Source: JAZDMK01 sp043800975
GTDB lineage: Bacteria > Bacteroidota > Bacteroidia > Bacteroidales > JAHJDW01
Length of the DNA stretch: 35,930 nucleotides
Direction of reading: 5' to 3'
NCBI GenBank assembly: GCA_043800975.1
Contig: JAZDMK010000098.1
Coordinates: forward strand, 1 to 35,930
The notes beneath the pieces are model-generated. The model had not been told where the DNA came from, made no database searches, and saw nothing but the letters and a program-made list of their open reading frames with translations. This document shows positions 1 through 9,386 of the stretch, in pieces (the first letter of the stretch is position 1; each line of letters starts with the position of its first letter). The translations under genes and the position numbers were made by a program.

Positions 1-3000
1 AAATCTTTGCGTATTGCCCAGGTTTATGGTGTCAGCAGTCATATCCAGGCCATAGAAAAACTGATGGGTATTGATCCTTATAAGTTTGAAGTGGTTGTGC
101 CTTCTTATAAACAATCGGATTTGGATTTGATGAAAAATCAGAAATTATCTTTATTTCCTGAAGGGTTACATGCATTATCTGGTAGAAGATTTCCCAAGCA
201 GGTAACAAAATCAATTGAAAAACTTCTTGGAATAAAAACTGTATTCGCGATAGGATTTACATGGAACGACAGGTTATACGGTGGAATCGTAATACTTAGT
301 AAAACCGGAAATGAACCGGACAAAATGAATCTGATAGAGACGCTTGCCAACTTGACAGCGATGGCTTTGCAAAGAAAATTTGCAGAGAACAATTTAATAA
401 AAAATGAAAATTTGTATCGTTCGTTGATTGAAACATCTCCGGATGGCATTTCAATGTCGGATCTTGAAGGGAATATTATCAAGGTGAATGGAAAATGCCT
501 TGAGATGTTTAAAATGAGCAGCATAGAAGAAGTTTTGGGTAAAAGCAAAAACCTTCTGGATTTTATTTCTGCAAAGGACAAACCCAGAGCGTTGGAAAAC
601 TATAGGAAGCGGACGGAAGGTCAAGCTTTTAATAACGAAGTGTATGAAGGATTTCGGGAAGACGGAAGTGTATTTCCATTCGAAGTAAATTCATCACTAT
701 TGATTGATGCGGCAGAAAAGCCGTATGCAGTAATCAGTGTTTTAAGGGATGTTTCGGAAAGGATAAAGCGCGAAAATGAAATCCGTAAAAGCGAAGAGCG
801 TTTTTCAAAAGCTTTCAATACGAGCAATGTCATCATGGCAATAAGTGATGTTGATAGCGGAATGTATATAAATGTTAATGATGCATTTTGTAGTATTCTT
901 GGTTTTTCACATGATGAAGTAATTGGAAATACTGCAAAAGGTTTAGGGATTATCAGAGATTTTTCTTCAAGAAAAAAATTACTCGGATTGATTGGGAAGA
1001 CAGGCAATCTGCAAAACGTAGAATTGGAAGTGTATACAAAAGCAGGTGAGAAGCATTGGGGTTTGTTTACGGCAGAGACCATAGAATTGGAAGGCAAAAA
1101 CTATTTGCTTTCTACGATGACGGATATAACCGACAGGAAGAAAGCAGAAGAAGATCTGGAGAAAAATCAGGCCGCGCTGATTGAAGCACAACACATATCG
1201 AAAGTAGGAAGCTGGGAATATGATATTGCCAATGATAAGCCCACCTGGTCGAAGCAGATGTTCCGTATATTCCGTATTGATGATAGAAAAGGAGAGCCCG
1301 GATGGGAAATGCATAAAAAAAGTATTCATCCGGATGACTGGGAAATGCTGGATATTGCAGTTAAAAAATGTATACAGGATGGAACTCCTTACGACATAGA
1401 ATTCAGAATACCGGGTGATAAATTTTCTGTTTATTGGGCAAGAACAATCGGTTCAGCAATAAAAGACAAAACCGGAAAAGTAGTGAAACTGAACGGAACC
1501 GTTCAGGATATAACAGATCAGAAAACGGCTGACGAAAAGCTGCTGATCAGTGAAAAAAGATTTCGCGATTTGTTTGACAATGCAAGTGATTTGATTTATA
1601 CGCTTGATCTCGAAGGAAACTTTACATCGTTTAATAAAACGGCAGAAAACGTTGTTGGATTTAACCTGAAGCCGGATGAGAAAATGCCTAACATTCGCGA
1701 GTTTCTGGATGATGATGAATTCAGGAATGCCATGAGCAAGATTATGTACAAACTTGAGAATGGAATTCCGAATACTCAATATGATGCCCGTCTGAACACC
1801 AGAAAAGGAACTACGCTGGATCTGGAAATAAACAGTTATTTGCATTTTAAAGAAGGAAAGCCTTTTGAAATATTTGGAATTGCACGTGATATTTCTGAAA
1901 GGAAACAGAGAGAATTACAGCAAAAACTTTCTGTGCGTGTTCTTGATATTCTGAATGAGGACAAACCCTTGAAGCAGGTTTTGGGAAATGTAATAAATAT
2001 TTTAAAGAAAGAAACCCGCTGTGATGCTACGGCTGTGAGAATTAAAGAGGGTGATGATTTTCCATATTTCATTCAGGACGGGTTTTCTGAAGATTTTTTA
2101 CTGACCGAAAACAATCTGTCTGCGTTGAATGATGGCGGAAGTTTATGCAGGGATGAGAATGGTAATCCAATGCTGGAATGCGCCTGCGGTCTGGTCTGTA
2201 TGGGGAAAACGGATCCCCAAAATTCACTATTTACAAAAGGAGGAAGTTTCTGGACAAATGATTCCCCCCAATTGTTAGATATGCCGGAAGAACAGGAACC
2301 ACGAATTCGTCCCCGTAACCGTTGCATTCATGACAAATACATGTCGGTTGCATTAATTCCTATTCGGTCTCATCATAAGATAATCGGAATGATTCAGATG
2401 AACAGCTATGCGAAAGGCTTTTTTACACTTGAAATCATTCAATTTTTAGAAGGGCTTGCCTCCAGTATTGGGATTGCTATAAATAGAAAACTGGCTGAAA
2501 CCGACTTGCTGGAAAGTCAGTCCCGGCTTGATCTTGCTCTTAAATCAGCACGTATGGGTGTTTGGCATTGGGATATAATAAAGGATAAACGATTTTTTGA
2601 TAAGGAAGTATGCAAACTTTTGGGACTAGACAGCAAAAAATTCAATGGAAGTGCAGATGAATTTTTTAAATGTATACATCACGATGACGTTGAAAAAGTA
2701 AAAAGTGCTCTTAAGACAGCACTCGAAAAAAACAAAACGTATGAACCCGAGTATAGAGTAGTTTGGCCCGATGGAACAACACGGCATATTAGCACACGTG
2801 GAAAAGTTGTTAAAGATGAAGATGGAAAACCAATTCGCCTGAATGGAATTTTATGGGATATAACGGATAAAAAAATAGAAGAAGAAAAACTGGAGACTAG
2901 TGAACGACGCTATCGTGATTTGTTTGACAATGCCAACGATTTAATCTATACACTCGATTTGGAAGGAAACTTCACATCATACAATAAGACAGCTGAAACT

Positions 3001-6000
3001 GTTGTTGGATTTAAATTGGATAAAAATGGTAAAATGCCGAATATGCGTCAGTTTCTGGATGAAGATGAGTATAGAAAAGCGAACGATAATATATTTTATA
3101 AAATTCAGCAGGGTGTATCCAATACGCGTTATGAAGCAAAATTAAACACCATGTTTGGAACAACCATCGATTTGCAGGTTAACAGTTATCTGCATTTCAA
3201 AGATGGAAAACCCTATGAAGTGTTTGGTATTGCACGCGATATTACCCAGGAAAAAATCAATGAAATTGCGCTGAAAGAAAGTGAGGAAAAATACAGATTG
3301 CTTGCAGAGAATGCTGTGGAGGTAGTATGGATTGCAGATTTTGAAGGAAGGATTACATACATCAGCCAGTCATGTTATCAACTGGCGGGTTATACAGCGG
3401 AAGAATACTATACACTTCCTTTACATACATTTTTTCCGATGCATGTTATGTATAAAATAATGGAGGAATTGGAAAACTTTAAAAATGCAATTGCAACCGG
3501 AAATGATTATTCTGCAACGATGGAATATGAACAAGTATGCAAGGATGGAAGTTTAAAATGGGTGGAACTTCGGGCAAAAATCAGGTTAAATGAGGCTGGA
3601 GAAATTATTGGAATACAAGGGGTGTCGGTTGATATCAGTGCAAGAAAGAAAGCAGAAATTGAAATTTCAAAAAATGAAGAAAAATACCGTGATATTTTTA
3701 ACAACATTCAGGATGTTTATTTTGAAACTCAGCTAACCGGAGAAGTTTTGGAATTAAGTCCCTCCATAAAAAATGCAAGTGGTTATACCAGAGATGAAAT
3801 TATCGGAAGAAAAATTACTGATTTCTATCAAAGCCAAAAACAAAGAGAGGACTACATTCGTGAATTAATTGCAAAAAAGGAAATTAACGATTATGAAATT
3901 GTTTTAATAGATAAATCGGAGAAACCCACCCGTTGTACAGTAAGTACAAAAATTGTTTTTGATGAAAACAGGAATCCATTGAAGATTGTTGGCTCTATGC
4001 GCAATGTGGAGGCCCGCAGGAAAGCAGAAGAAATGCAGCATGAGCTTGAAAAAAAATATGCAGAGCTTGTAAATAATGCTTCTGATATGATTTTTACACT
4101 TGATTTCAAGGGACATTTTACATCTGCAAACCCTGCAACAATAAGAATTCTTGGTTATCAGTCGCATGAAATCAAAGGCAAACATTTTGAACGTGTACTT
4201 GCACCTAGAGCTTTAGATAAAACCAATGACTTTTTCAGACAAAAAATGGAGGGTGAACGTGAGACCACTACTTATGAAACGACTGTAGTTGCAAAAGATG
4301 GCCGCCTAGTTTCACTTGATGTCAGCACATACCTGCGTTGGGAAAATAATGTACCCACTGAAATTTTCGGTATTGCGCGTGATATTTCTGAAAGAAAAAA
4401 ACTGGAGGCAGCTGCTATTAGAAATTATGATATTCAAAAGGCCATCAATGGACTGCTTTCGCTTTCGCTCGAGGAATATACATTAAAAGAAATTTTTGAA
4501 AAAGCATTAAATACTATTTTGTCAATATCATGGCTTTCGCTGGAACAAAAGGGATGTGTTTTTCTTCTTGATCACGAAGAGAAAATGATGCTCTTTGCAT
4601 CGGAAGGCTTGTCGGATGAAGTCTTAAAGGAATGTGCTGAAGTTAAATCCGGTAAGTGCATATGCGGATTAGCTTTTTCAAAAAAGGAAATTATTTATTC
4701 ACCATGTCTTGATCATGATCATTCAGTAAGTTATCAGGGAATGCTCGATCACGGGCATTATTGTGTTCCGATTCTATATTCTGGAAAAGTGATTGGAATC
4801 ATTAATACATATTTAGCTACTAATCATATTCAAGATGAAGTAGAAGTGAAATTTCTTACCTCGATTGCCAATACCCTGGCAGGAATAATTGTGCGGAAAG
4901 ATGCGGAAGACGAATTAAAAAGATCGTACGATCTTTTGGAAGATCGTGTGGAAGATCGCACACGTGAGCTGGCTGTTGTGAATGAAAATCTTCTTAACGC
5001 ACAGCAGATAAATCTGGCAACCATCAATGCAATAAACGAGTGGGTATACATGGTTGATACTGACATGAAATTTGTTTTAATGAACGACAATGCAGTAGAG
5101 GCACTTAATAAATTTGGCCTGAATGCAACCGATTACAAGGATCGGTATTTAATCGATGTGTTGACTTTTATCAGCGCTAAAGAATTGCAGGAATACCAGA
5201 CTGTGTTTACTACAGGAAAGGATGTTTTTACTGAAGAAAAAACTGTGATAAACGGAAATATTGTCATCACAGAAACAAAAAAGATTCCAATTCTTGAAAA
5301 TGAAGAAGTGAAGTATATTGTAACAACTGTTTACAATATAACCAAGTTGCGGCAGGCCGAAGAAGATATTCTTAATTCACTTGAAAAGGAAAAGGAACTT
5401 AATAATTTGAAGTCTCAGTTTATTTCAACCGTATCGCATGAATTCAGAACACCACTTGCGGGAATACTTTCCGGAGTTCAACTTTTGCAACGATATGGCG
5501 AAAAATGGGAGCTGGAAAAAAAGGTAAAAGTGTACAAACAGATTCAAGATTCGGTTACTCACACAAAAATTCTGTTGGATGATGTGTCGCTGATGGATGC
5601 TGAACAGAATACAATGCATCGTTTTAAGCCCGTTGAAATTGATTTGCTGCCTTTTGTAAACCAAATGATAGATGAAAATATCGTGATTTCTGAAAGAGAT
5701 TTTAAAATTAACATTACACATTCTCTAATGTCGGAAAAACATTTTTTGGATCCGACAATGATGATACATATCTTCAATAATGTGCTTTCAAATGCTATTA
5801 AATACAGCGGTGATAAAGATTTCGCAGACTTTAAAATAGCGGAAGACAATAATGGTAATCTTACTTTTATTATTAAGGATTATGGCATCGGAATTCCGGA
5901 AGAAGATATGAAATATCTGTTCGAATCTTTTCATCGTGCATCGAATGTTGGTGATATTTCAGGAACCGGATTCGGTTTAACCATCGTAAAACGATTCGTA

Positions 6001-6081
6001 TTACTGCATCACGGAAGCATTGATGTGCAATCAGAATTAGGAAAGGGTACAACAGTAACGATTGTTTTGCCCGGGAAATAG
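1..6081 (+). CDS. Giant multi-PAS/GAF sensor histidine kinase (5' partial)
   Basis: The reading frame is open at the window's left edge, so the start lies upstream; 2,026 residues are visible. Numbers below count from the codon at base 7. In order I see a GAF-like remnant (1-130), PAS domains at about 135-257, 265-385, 390-510 and 515-633, a Cys-rich GAF (640-838), PAS domains at 839-958, 965-1083, 1089-1217, 1220-1343 and 1344-1465, a second Cys/His-rich GAF (1470-1640), a coiled coil, and a last PAS (about 1660-1790). The kinase core follows: HisKA with phospho-acceptor His1811 in the SHEFRTP motif, N box around Asn1925/Asn1929, G1 box DYGIGIP from Asp1958, G2 box GTGFG from Gly1986. It ends right after the ATPase domain, with no receiver, so it should phosphorylate a separate response regulator not seen here. 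I see no transmembrane segment, so the visible part is probably cytoplasmic. The ligand is unknown. Confidence 0.93.
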   Translation, partial: KSLRIAQVYGVSSHIQAIEKLMGIDPYKFEVVVPSYKQSDLDLMKNQKLSLFPEGLHALSGRRFPKQVTKSIEKLLGIKTVFAIGFTWNDRLYGGIVILSKTGNEPDKMNLIETLANLTAMALQRKFAENNLIKNENLYRSLIETSPDGISMSDLEGNIIKVNGKCLEMFKMSSIEEVLGKSKNLLDFISAKDKPRALENYRKRTEGQAFNNEVYEGFREDGSVFPFEVNSSLLIDAAEKPYAVISVLRDVSERIKRENEIRKSEERFSKAFNTSNVIMAISDVDSGMYINVNDAFCSILGFSHDEVIGNTAKGLGIIRDFSSRKKLLGLIGKTGNLQNVELEVYTKAGEKHWGLFTAETIELEGKNYLLSTMTDITDRKKAEEDLEKNQAALIEAQHISKVGSWEYDIANDKPTWSKQMFRIFRIDDRKGEPGWEMHKKSIHPDDWEMLDIAVKKCIQDGTPYDIEFRIPGDKFSVYWARTIGSAIKDKTGKVVKLNGTVQDITDQKTADEKLLISEKRFRDLFDNASDLIYTLDLEGNFTSFNKTAENVVGFNLKPDEKMPNIREFLDDDEFRNAMSKIMYKLENGIPNTQYDARLNTRKGTTLDLEINSYLHFKEGKPFEIFGIARDISERKQRELQQKLSVRVLDILNEDKPLKQVLGNVINILKKETRCDATAVRIKEGDDFPYFIQDGFSEDFLLTENNLSALNDGGSLCRDENGNPMLECACGLVCMGKTDPQNSLFTKGGSFWTNDSPQLLDMPEEQEPRIRPRNRCIHDKYMSVALIPIRSHHKIIGMIQMNSYAKGFFTLEIIQFLEGLASSIGIAINRKLAETDLLESQSRLDLALKSARMGVWHWDIIKDKRFFDKEVCKLLGLDSKKFNGSADEFFKCIHHDDVEKVKSALKTALEKNKTYEPEYRVVWPDGTTRHISTRGKVVKDEDGKPIRLNGILWDITDKKIEEEKLETSERRYRDLFDNANDLIYTLDLEGNFTSYNKTAETVVGFKLDKNGKMPNMRQFLDEDEYRKANDNIFYKIQQGVSNTRYEAKLNTMFGTTIDLQVNSYLHFKDGKPYEVFGIARDITQEKINEIALKESEEKYRLLAENAVEVVWIADFEGRITYISQSCYQLAGYTAEEYYTLPLHTFFPMHVMYKIMEELENFKNAIATGNDYSATMEYEQVCKDGSLKWVELRAKIRLNEAGEIIGIQGVSVDISARKKAEIEISKNEEKYRDIFNNIQDVYFETQLTGEVLELSPSIKNASGYTRDEIIGRKITDFYQSQKQREDYIRELIAKKEINDYEIVLIDKSEKPTRCTVSTKIVFDENRNPLKIVGSMRNVEARRKAEEMQHELEKKYAELVNNASDMIFTLDFKGHFTSANPATIRILGYQSHEIKGKHFERVLAPRALDKTNDFFRQKMEGERETTTYETTVVAKDGRLVSLDVSTYLRWENNVPTEIFGIARDISERKKLEAAAIRNYDIQKAINGLLSLSLEEYTLKEIFEKALNTILSISWLSLEQKGCVFLLDHEEKMMLFASEGLSDEVLKECAEVKSGKCICGLAFSKKEIIYSPCLDHDHSVSYQGMLDHGHYCVPILYSGKVIGIINTYLATNHIQDEVEVKFLTSIANTLAGIIVRKDAEDELKRSYDLLEDRVEDRTRELAVVNENLLNAQQINLATINAINEWVYMVDTDMKFVLMNDNAVEALNKFGLNATDYKDRYLIDVLTFISAKELQEYQTVFTTGKDVFTEEKTVINGNIVITETKKIPILENEEVKYIVTTVYNITKLRQAEEDILNSLEKEKELNNLKSQFISTVSHEFRTPLAGILSGVQLLQRYGEKWELEKKVKVYKQIQDSVTHTKILLDDVSLMDAEQNTMHRFKPVEIDLLPFVNQMIDENIVISERDFKINITHSLMSEKHFLDPTMMIHIFNNVLSNAIKYSGDKDFADFKIAEDNNGNLTFIIKDYGIGIPEEDMKYLFESFHRASNVGDISGTGFGLTIVKRFVLLHHGSIDVQSELGKGTTVTIVLPGK
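1549..1905 (+). repeat. PAS module copy A of an internal duplication in the sensor kinase
   Basis: This encodes a 119-residue PAS/PAC unit beginning SEKRFRDLFDNA and ending FGIARDISERK. It aligns without gaps to the unit at 2899-3255; by hand count 81 of 119 residues are identical. Each copy is preceded by a PAS_3-like domain, so a two-domain block appears to have been duplicated. The PAS near 4030-4400 is a more distant relative of the same type. Confidence 0.85.
2899..3255 (+). repeat. PAS module copy B of an internal duplication in the sensor kinase
   Basis: This is the partner of the unit at 1549-1905. It begins SERRYRDLFDNA and has the same length. The stretch DLIYTLDLEGNFTS is identical in both copies. 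Between the copies lie the Cys-rich GAF and a PAS_3-like domain. Confidence 0.85.
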
Positions 6082-6152
6082 GAAATGATTGATGTCTTTC
6101 CGATTTTTTAGGAAAAGATTTTTGGGTGCTTTCGAATAATGTTTTGGTAATG

Positions 6153-7124
6153 TTATTTGATCGTTCCTTCAGCGTGAAATTCAAAATCATCAATACTCAT
6201 AACGATCCAGTCGTGCACCTCTCCGTTTTTATCGGGCAATGCAATCAGATCAAAGCGATGATGACTTCGGATATTAGTTAGATTTAAATTTTTATCAAAT
6301 TCAATTTCCGCCAGACTGATTTCGAATGATTCATTATTGTATGAGTCGGGATTTTCGCACCAGGTTGTGCGGATATGTATACTACAGAATATGCCGGAAG
6401 CATCGTAATACAAATAGATTCCGTTGTTGCTTTTTGGATTTTCAGAATCTATGTATTTGTATTTTTTAACGTATTTTAATTTGATTGAATCCTTTGTATA
6501 AACAGGTTTGTCAGCCGGAATCAATTCCTTTCCTGGATTATCGAAAACTTGATTCATATCGCCGGGAAGCGCAAGCGATTTGCTTTTGTCAGGATTTGTG
6601 TATTCAATACGAATTAATTTTCCTGATTGAAAATTGAAGTTGAGTGTATCAGCGAAATCAACTTTTTTATAAATTACATTGGTATCAGTAAAAATACTCC
6701 TCGGGACCTGAAGCAGCGGGTTGACCCAGTTTACTTTTTCCAGTTTACCTTTTGTAAAATAAAAATTGAGATGCACATTTTCCTCTTTGATTTGACAGAG
6801 TCCATCCGGCTTTCCGCTCACAACGTTATAATTTAAATAACCTTTTATTATTGTTTCTCCTGTTTTTGGACTGATGCTGTCAATTTCAGCATTATAAACT
6901 CCGGTAGGCATTCCATTTGTGATGTGCCCTTTGAACAAAAGGTTTTGTTTCAGGCTATCCAGATAAATGAGATAATCCCCGTCAGTCAGTGCTTTATCAC
7001 AAATAACTCTTTCCGAAAAAATGCCACCGCAGAATCGATTGTCGTCGGGATCAATGACCAGCGTAGTTTGAGAAAAAGCAAATGCAGAAATAAAAAAAAG
7101 AAATAGCGTGAAGATTTGTTTCAT
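6153..7124 (-). CDS. Secreted protein with MORN-like repeats, function unknown
   Basis: The product is 323 residues from the ATG at 7124. This start places a classic Sec signal peptide (MKQIFTLFLFF then AFAFSQ) at the N-terminus; an upstream in-frame extension would bury it. There is no lipobox Cys, so it should be periplasmic or exported. Residues about 45-130 hold short repeats of the type G-x-ITNGMPTGVY and SGKPDGLCQI, which resemble the MORN-like or YwqK-type repeats common in Bacteroidota secreted proteins. The rest is rich in beta-type residues and I recognise no catalytic motif. It lies downstream of the urocanate hydratase gene on the same strand, 122 bp away with a hairpin between them, and converges with the sensor kinase gene. 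I can assign no function. Confidence 0.75.
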   Translation of the reverse strand: MKQIFTLFLFFISAFAFSQTTLVIDPDDNRFCGGIFSERVICDKALTDGDYLIYLDSLKQNLLFKGHITNGMPTGVYNAEIDSISPKTGETIIKGYLNYNVVSGKPDGLCQIKEENVHLNFYFTKGKLEKVNWVNPLLQVPRSIFTDTNVIYKKVDFADTLNFNFQSGKLIRIEYTNPDKSKSLALPGDMNQVFDNPGKELIPADKPVYTKDSIKLKYVKKYKYIDSENPKSNNGIYLYYDASGIFCSIHIRTTWCENPDSYNNESFEISLAEIEFDKNLNLTNIRSHHRFDLIALPDKNGEVHDWIVMSIDDFEFHAEGTIK

Positions 7125-7186
7125 CGAAAGAAAGGGTTTGTGTAAAGATAGAAAAATCTTAAAATAGAAATACGAAACAGTTATCC

Positions 7187-7219
7187 ATTCGTAGCACAAC
7201 TTTGAGTCGTACTACGAAT
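7187..7219 (-). terminator. Hairpin after urocanate hydratase gene
   Basis: Arms at 7187-7197 and 7209-7219 pair at 10 of 11 positions around an 11-base loop. The hairpin sits 27 bp past the hutU stop and 62 bp before the next gene on that strand. There is no clean T-run, so it may be a weak terminator or an mRNA-stabilising hairpin. Confidence 0.4.
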
Positions 7220-7246
7220 AATTATGCGAAACATTAAGTTGAATGA

Positions 7247-9256
7247 TTAAAAATTCACACCCTCAATAATTTTATCATCCGCCTTATTAGGAAGCGTTAT
7301 TTTTAGCAAAGGTTCATTCTTCATGGCACGTTCAATGGCGAAAATAGCTTCATCATTTCGGGCCCAGCTGCGGCGCGAGATTCCGTTATTTACATCCCAA
7401 AATAACATTCTTCGAATACGTACATCACATTCGGCGCTGCCATCGAGCACCATGCCGAAACCACCGTTGATTACTTCGCCCCAGCCTACACCGCCGCCAT
7501 TGTGTATCGAGACCCAGGTAGCACCGCGGAAACTATCGCCGATTACATTCTGTATGGCCATGTCGGCAGTGAAACTGGAACCATCATAAATATTGGATGT
7601 TTCACGGAAAGGAGAATCAGTGCCTGATACATCATGATGATCGCGCCCCAGCACAACCGGTGCTGATATTTTTTTATCACGGATCGCTTTATTAAATGCT
7701 TCTGCAATTTTAATGCGGCCATCTGCATCTGCATACAAAATGCGGGCTTGCGAACCCACAACCAGTTTGTTTTCTTTTGCGCCCTGTATCCAGCGGATGT
7801 TATCTTTCATCTGCTGCTGAATTTCAACAGGTGAGTCCTTGGATAATTCTTCAAGAACATGCATAGCAATTTGGTCGGTCGTATCTAAATCTTCAGGCTT
7901 ACATGAAGTGCATACCCATCGGAAAGGACCGAAGCCGTAGTCGAAGCACATGGGTCCCATGATGTCCTGCACATAGGACGGATATTTAAAATCACCATTG
8001 GGTTTCATCACGTCGGCTCCCGCACGGCTTGATTCCAGTAGGAAGGCGTTGCCGTAATCAAAGAAATACATTCCCTTTGCAGCCAGTTCGTTGATTGCTT
8101 TTATTTGTCTGCGTAATGATTCGTAAACTTTTTCTTTAAACAGTTCCGGTTTGGATGCCATCATTTCGTTTGCATCTGCATAGCTTACACCTGCCGGGTA
8201 ATATCCTCCTGCCCAGGGATTGTGAAGGGAAGTTTGGTCTGAACCAAGATCAACTGAAATATTTCGTTCGTTTAGTTTTTCCCAGAGGTCAACAATATTT
8301 CCTAGATACGCAATCGAGTGAGCTTGTTTTTTTTCTTGCCATTCCAACGCTACATCAATTACTTTGTTTACATCTTCAATCACTTCATCCACCCAGCCTT
8401 GTTCATGTCGCTTGTAGGCGGCCAGTGGATTTATTTCTGCTGTAATACTAACAACACCGGCAATGTTCCCAGCTTTGGGTTGTGCGCCACTCATGCCGCC
8501 CAGGCCGGATGTAACAAATAATCTTCCCTCCGTTCCTTCTCCGTTTTTAGAAATTCTGCGGCAGGCATTCAGAACGGTAATGGTTGTTCCGTGTACGATC
8601 CCCTGCGGACCGATATACATATACGAACCGGCTGTCATTTGACCGTATTGCGAAACACCCAATGCATTCATGCGTTCCCAGTCATCGGGTTTGCTGTAGT
8701 TGGGAATCACCATTCCGTTGGTAACAACAACCCGTGGCGCTTCAGTATGTGAAGGAAACAATCCCATTGGATGGCCTGAATACATAACAAGGGTTTGTTC
8801 TTCCGTCATTTCGGAAAGATACTTCATGGTGAGAAGATATTGTGCCCAGTTTTGGAACACCGCGCCATTGCCGCCATAGGTAATCAGTTCGTGCGGATGT
8901 TGTGCAACTCTGGGATCCAGATTGTTTTGCATCATTACCATGATTGCTGCAGCCTGCTGGGTTATACAAGGATATTCATCAATCGGCCGTGCAAACATTT
9001 CATAAGCAGGGCGGAAGCGAAACATATAAATTCTTCCGTATTTTTTCAATTCTTCAGCAAACTCAGGAGCCAGAGCAGCGTGGTGTCTGGGATCAAAATA
9101 CCGTAGCGCATTCCGAAGAGCCAGTTTTTTTTCTTCCGGTTTAAGAATGTCCTTGCGCTTGGGAGCATGATTTACTTTTGTATCATATGCAGGTGCAACG
9201 GGAAGTTCGGCAGGAATGCCCTGCTGAATTGCTTGACGGAATTGTTCAGTATTCAT
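7247..9256 (-). CDS. hutU: Urocanate hydratase (urocanase), long form
   Basis: Urocanase converts urocanate to 4-imidazolone-5-propanoate, the second step of histidine degradation, using tightly bound NAD+ as an electrophile. The product is 669 residues, longer than the roughly 555-residue Pseudomonas type and close to the animal form. Family-typical stretches are YGGNGAVFQNW (127-137), YSGHPMGLFPSHTEAPR (159-175), the glycine-rich NAD+-binding SGLGGMSGAQP (250-260), and GFGPFRWVC (441-449). The last matches the position of the bacterial active-site signature and puts Cys449 where the conserved Cys lies; that equivalence is my inference. The ATG at 9256 follows a good promoter by about 24 bases. 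No other hut gene (hutH, hutI, hutG) is in the window, so the pathway genes must lie elsewhere. Confidence 0.95.
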   Translation of the reverse strand: MNTEQFRQAIQQGIPAELPVAPAYDTKVNHAPKRKDILKPEEKKLALRNALRYFDPRHHAALAPEFAEELKKYGRIYMFRFRPAYEMFARPIDEYPCITQQAAAIMVMMQNNLDPRVAQHPHELITYGGNGAVFQNWAQYLLTMKYLSEMTEEQTLVMYSGHPMGLFPSHTEAPRVVVTNGMVIPNYSKPDDWERMNALGVSQYGQMTAGSYMYIGPQGIVHGTTITVLNACRRISKNGEGTEGRLFVTSGLGGMSGAQPKAGNIAGVVSITAEINPLAAYKRHEQGWVDEVIEDVNKVIDVALEWQEKKQAHSIAYLGNIVDLWEKLNERNISVDLGSDQTSLHNPWAGGYYPAGVSYADANEMMASKPELFKEKVYESLRRQIKAINELAAKGMYFFDYGNAFLLESSRAGADVMKPNGDFKYPSYVQDIMGPMCFDYGFGPFRWVCTSCKPEDLDTTDQIAMHVLEELSKDSPVEIQQQMKDNIRWIQGAKENKLVVGSQARILYADADGRIKIAEAFNKAIRDKKISAPVVLGRDHHDVSGTDSPFRETSNIYDGSSFTADMAIQNVIGDSFRGATWVSIHNGGGVGWGEVINGGFGMVLDGSAECDVRIRRMLFWDVNNGISRRSWARNDEAIFAIERAMKNEPLLKITLPNKADDKIIEGVNF

Positions 9257-9279
9257 GAAAATGTTTTTGCATTAGGTGT

Positions 9280-9310
9280 CAAAATTATCAGGAATCCTTG
9301 TAATAACAAA
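9280..9310 (-). promoter_or_regulatory. Bacteroidota-type promoter for hutU
   Basis: On the minus strand a TTTG -33 box (9310-9307) is followed after 19 bases by TAATTTTG (9287-9280), matching the TTTG / TAnnTTTG consensus. The hutU ATG is 24 bases beyond it. Confidence 0.65.
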
Positions 9311-9386
9311 AAATCTTTTCGGTTTCTGACTCACCCCTTTCTGACTTATCTGGCGGGGATGAGAAAGGCCAACGAAAAGTAAAAAA

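Noticed and set aside
5900..6081. Hybrid kinase with a receiver domain
   Set aside because: The protein ends directly after the G2 region of the ATPase domain; there is no Asp-bearing receiver sequence before the stop.
6085..6125. Terminator between the sensor kinase and the MORN-like gene
   Set aside because: The TCTTTCC/GGAAAAGA pairing is short and bulged; it may help but does not meet a standard I would annotate.
7300..9260. Several 60-100 residue open frames opposite hutU, and similar ones opposite nifJ and the sensor kinase
   Set aside because: They lie antisense to or out of frame with strongly conserved proteins, lack promoters and show no family resemblance.
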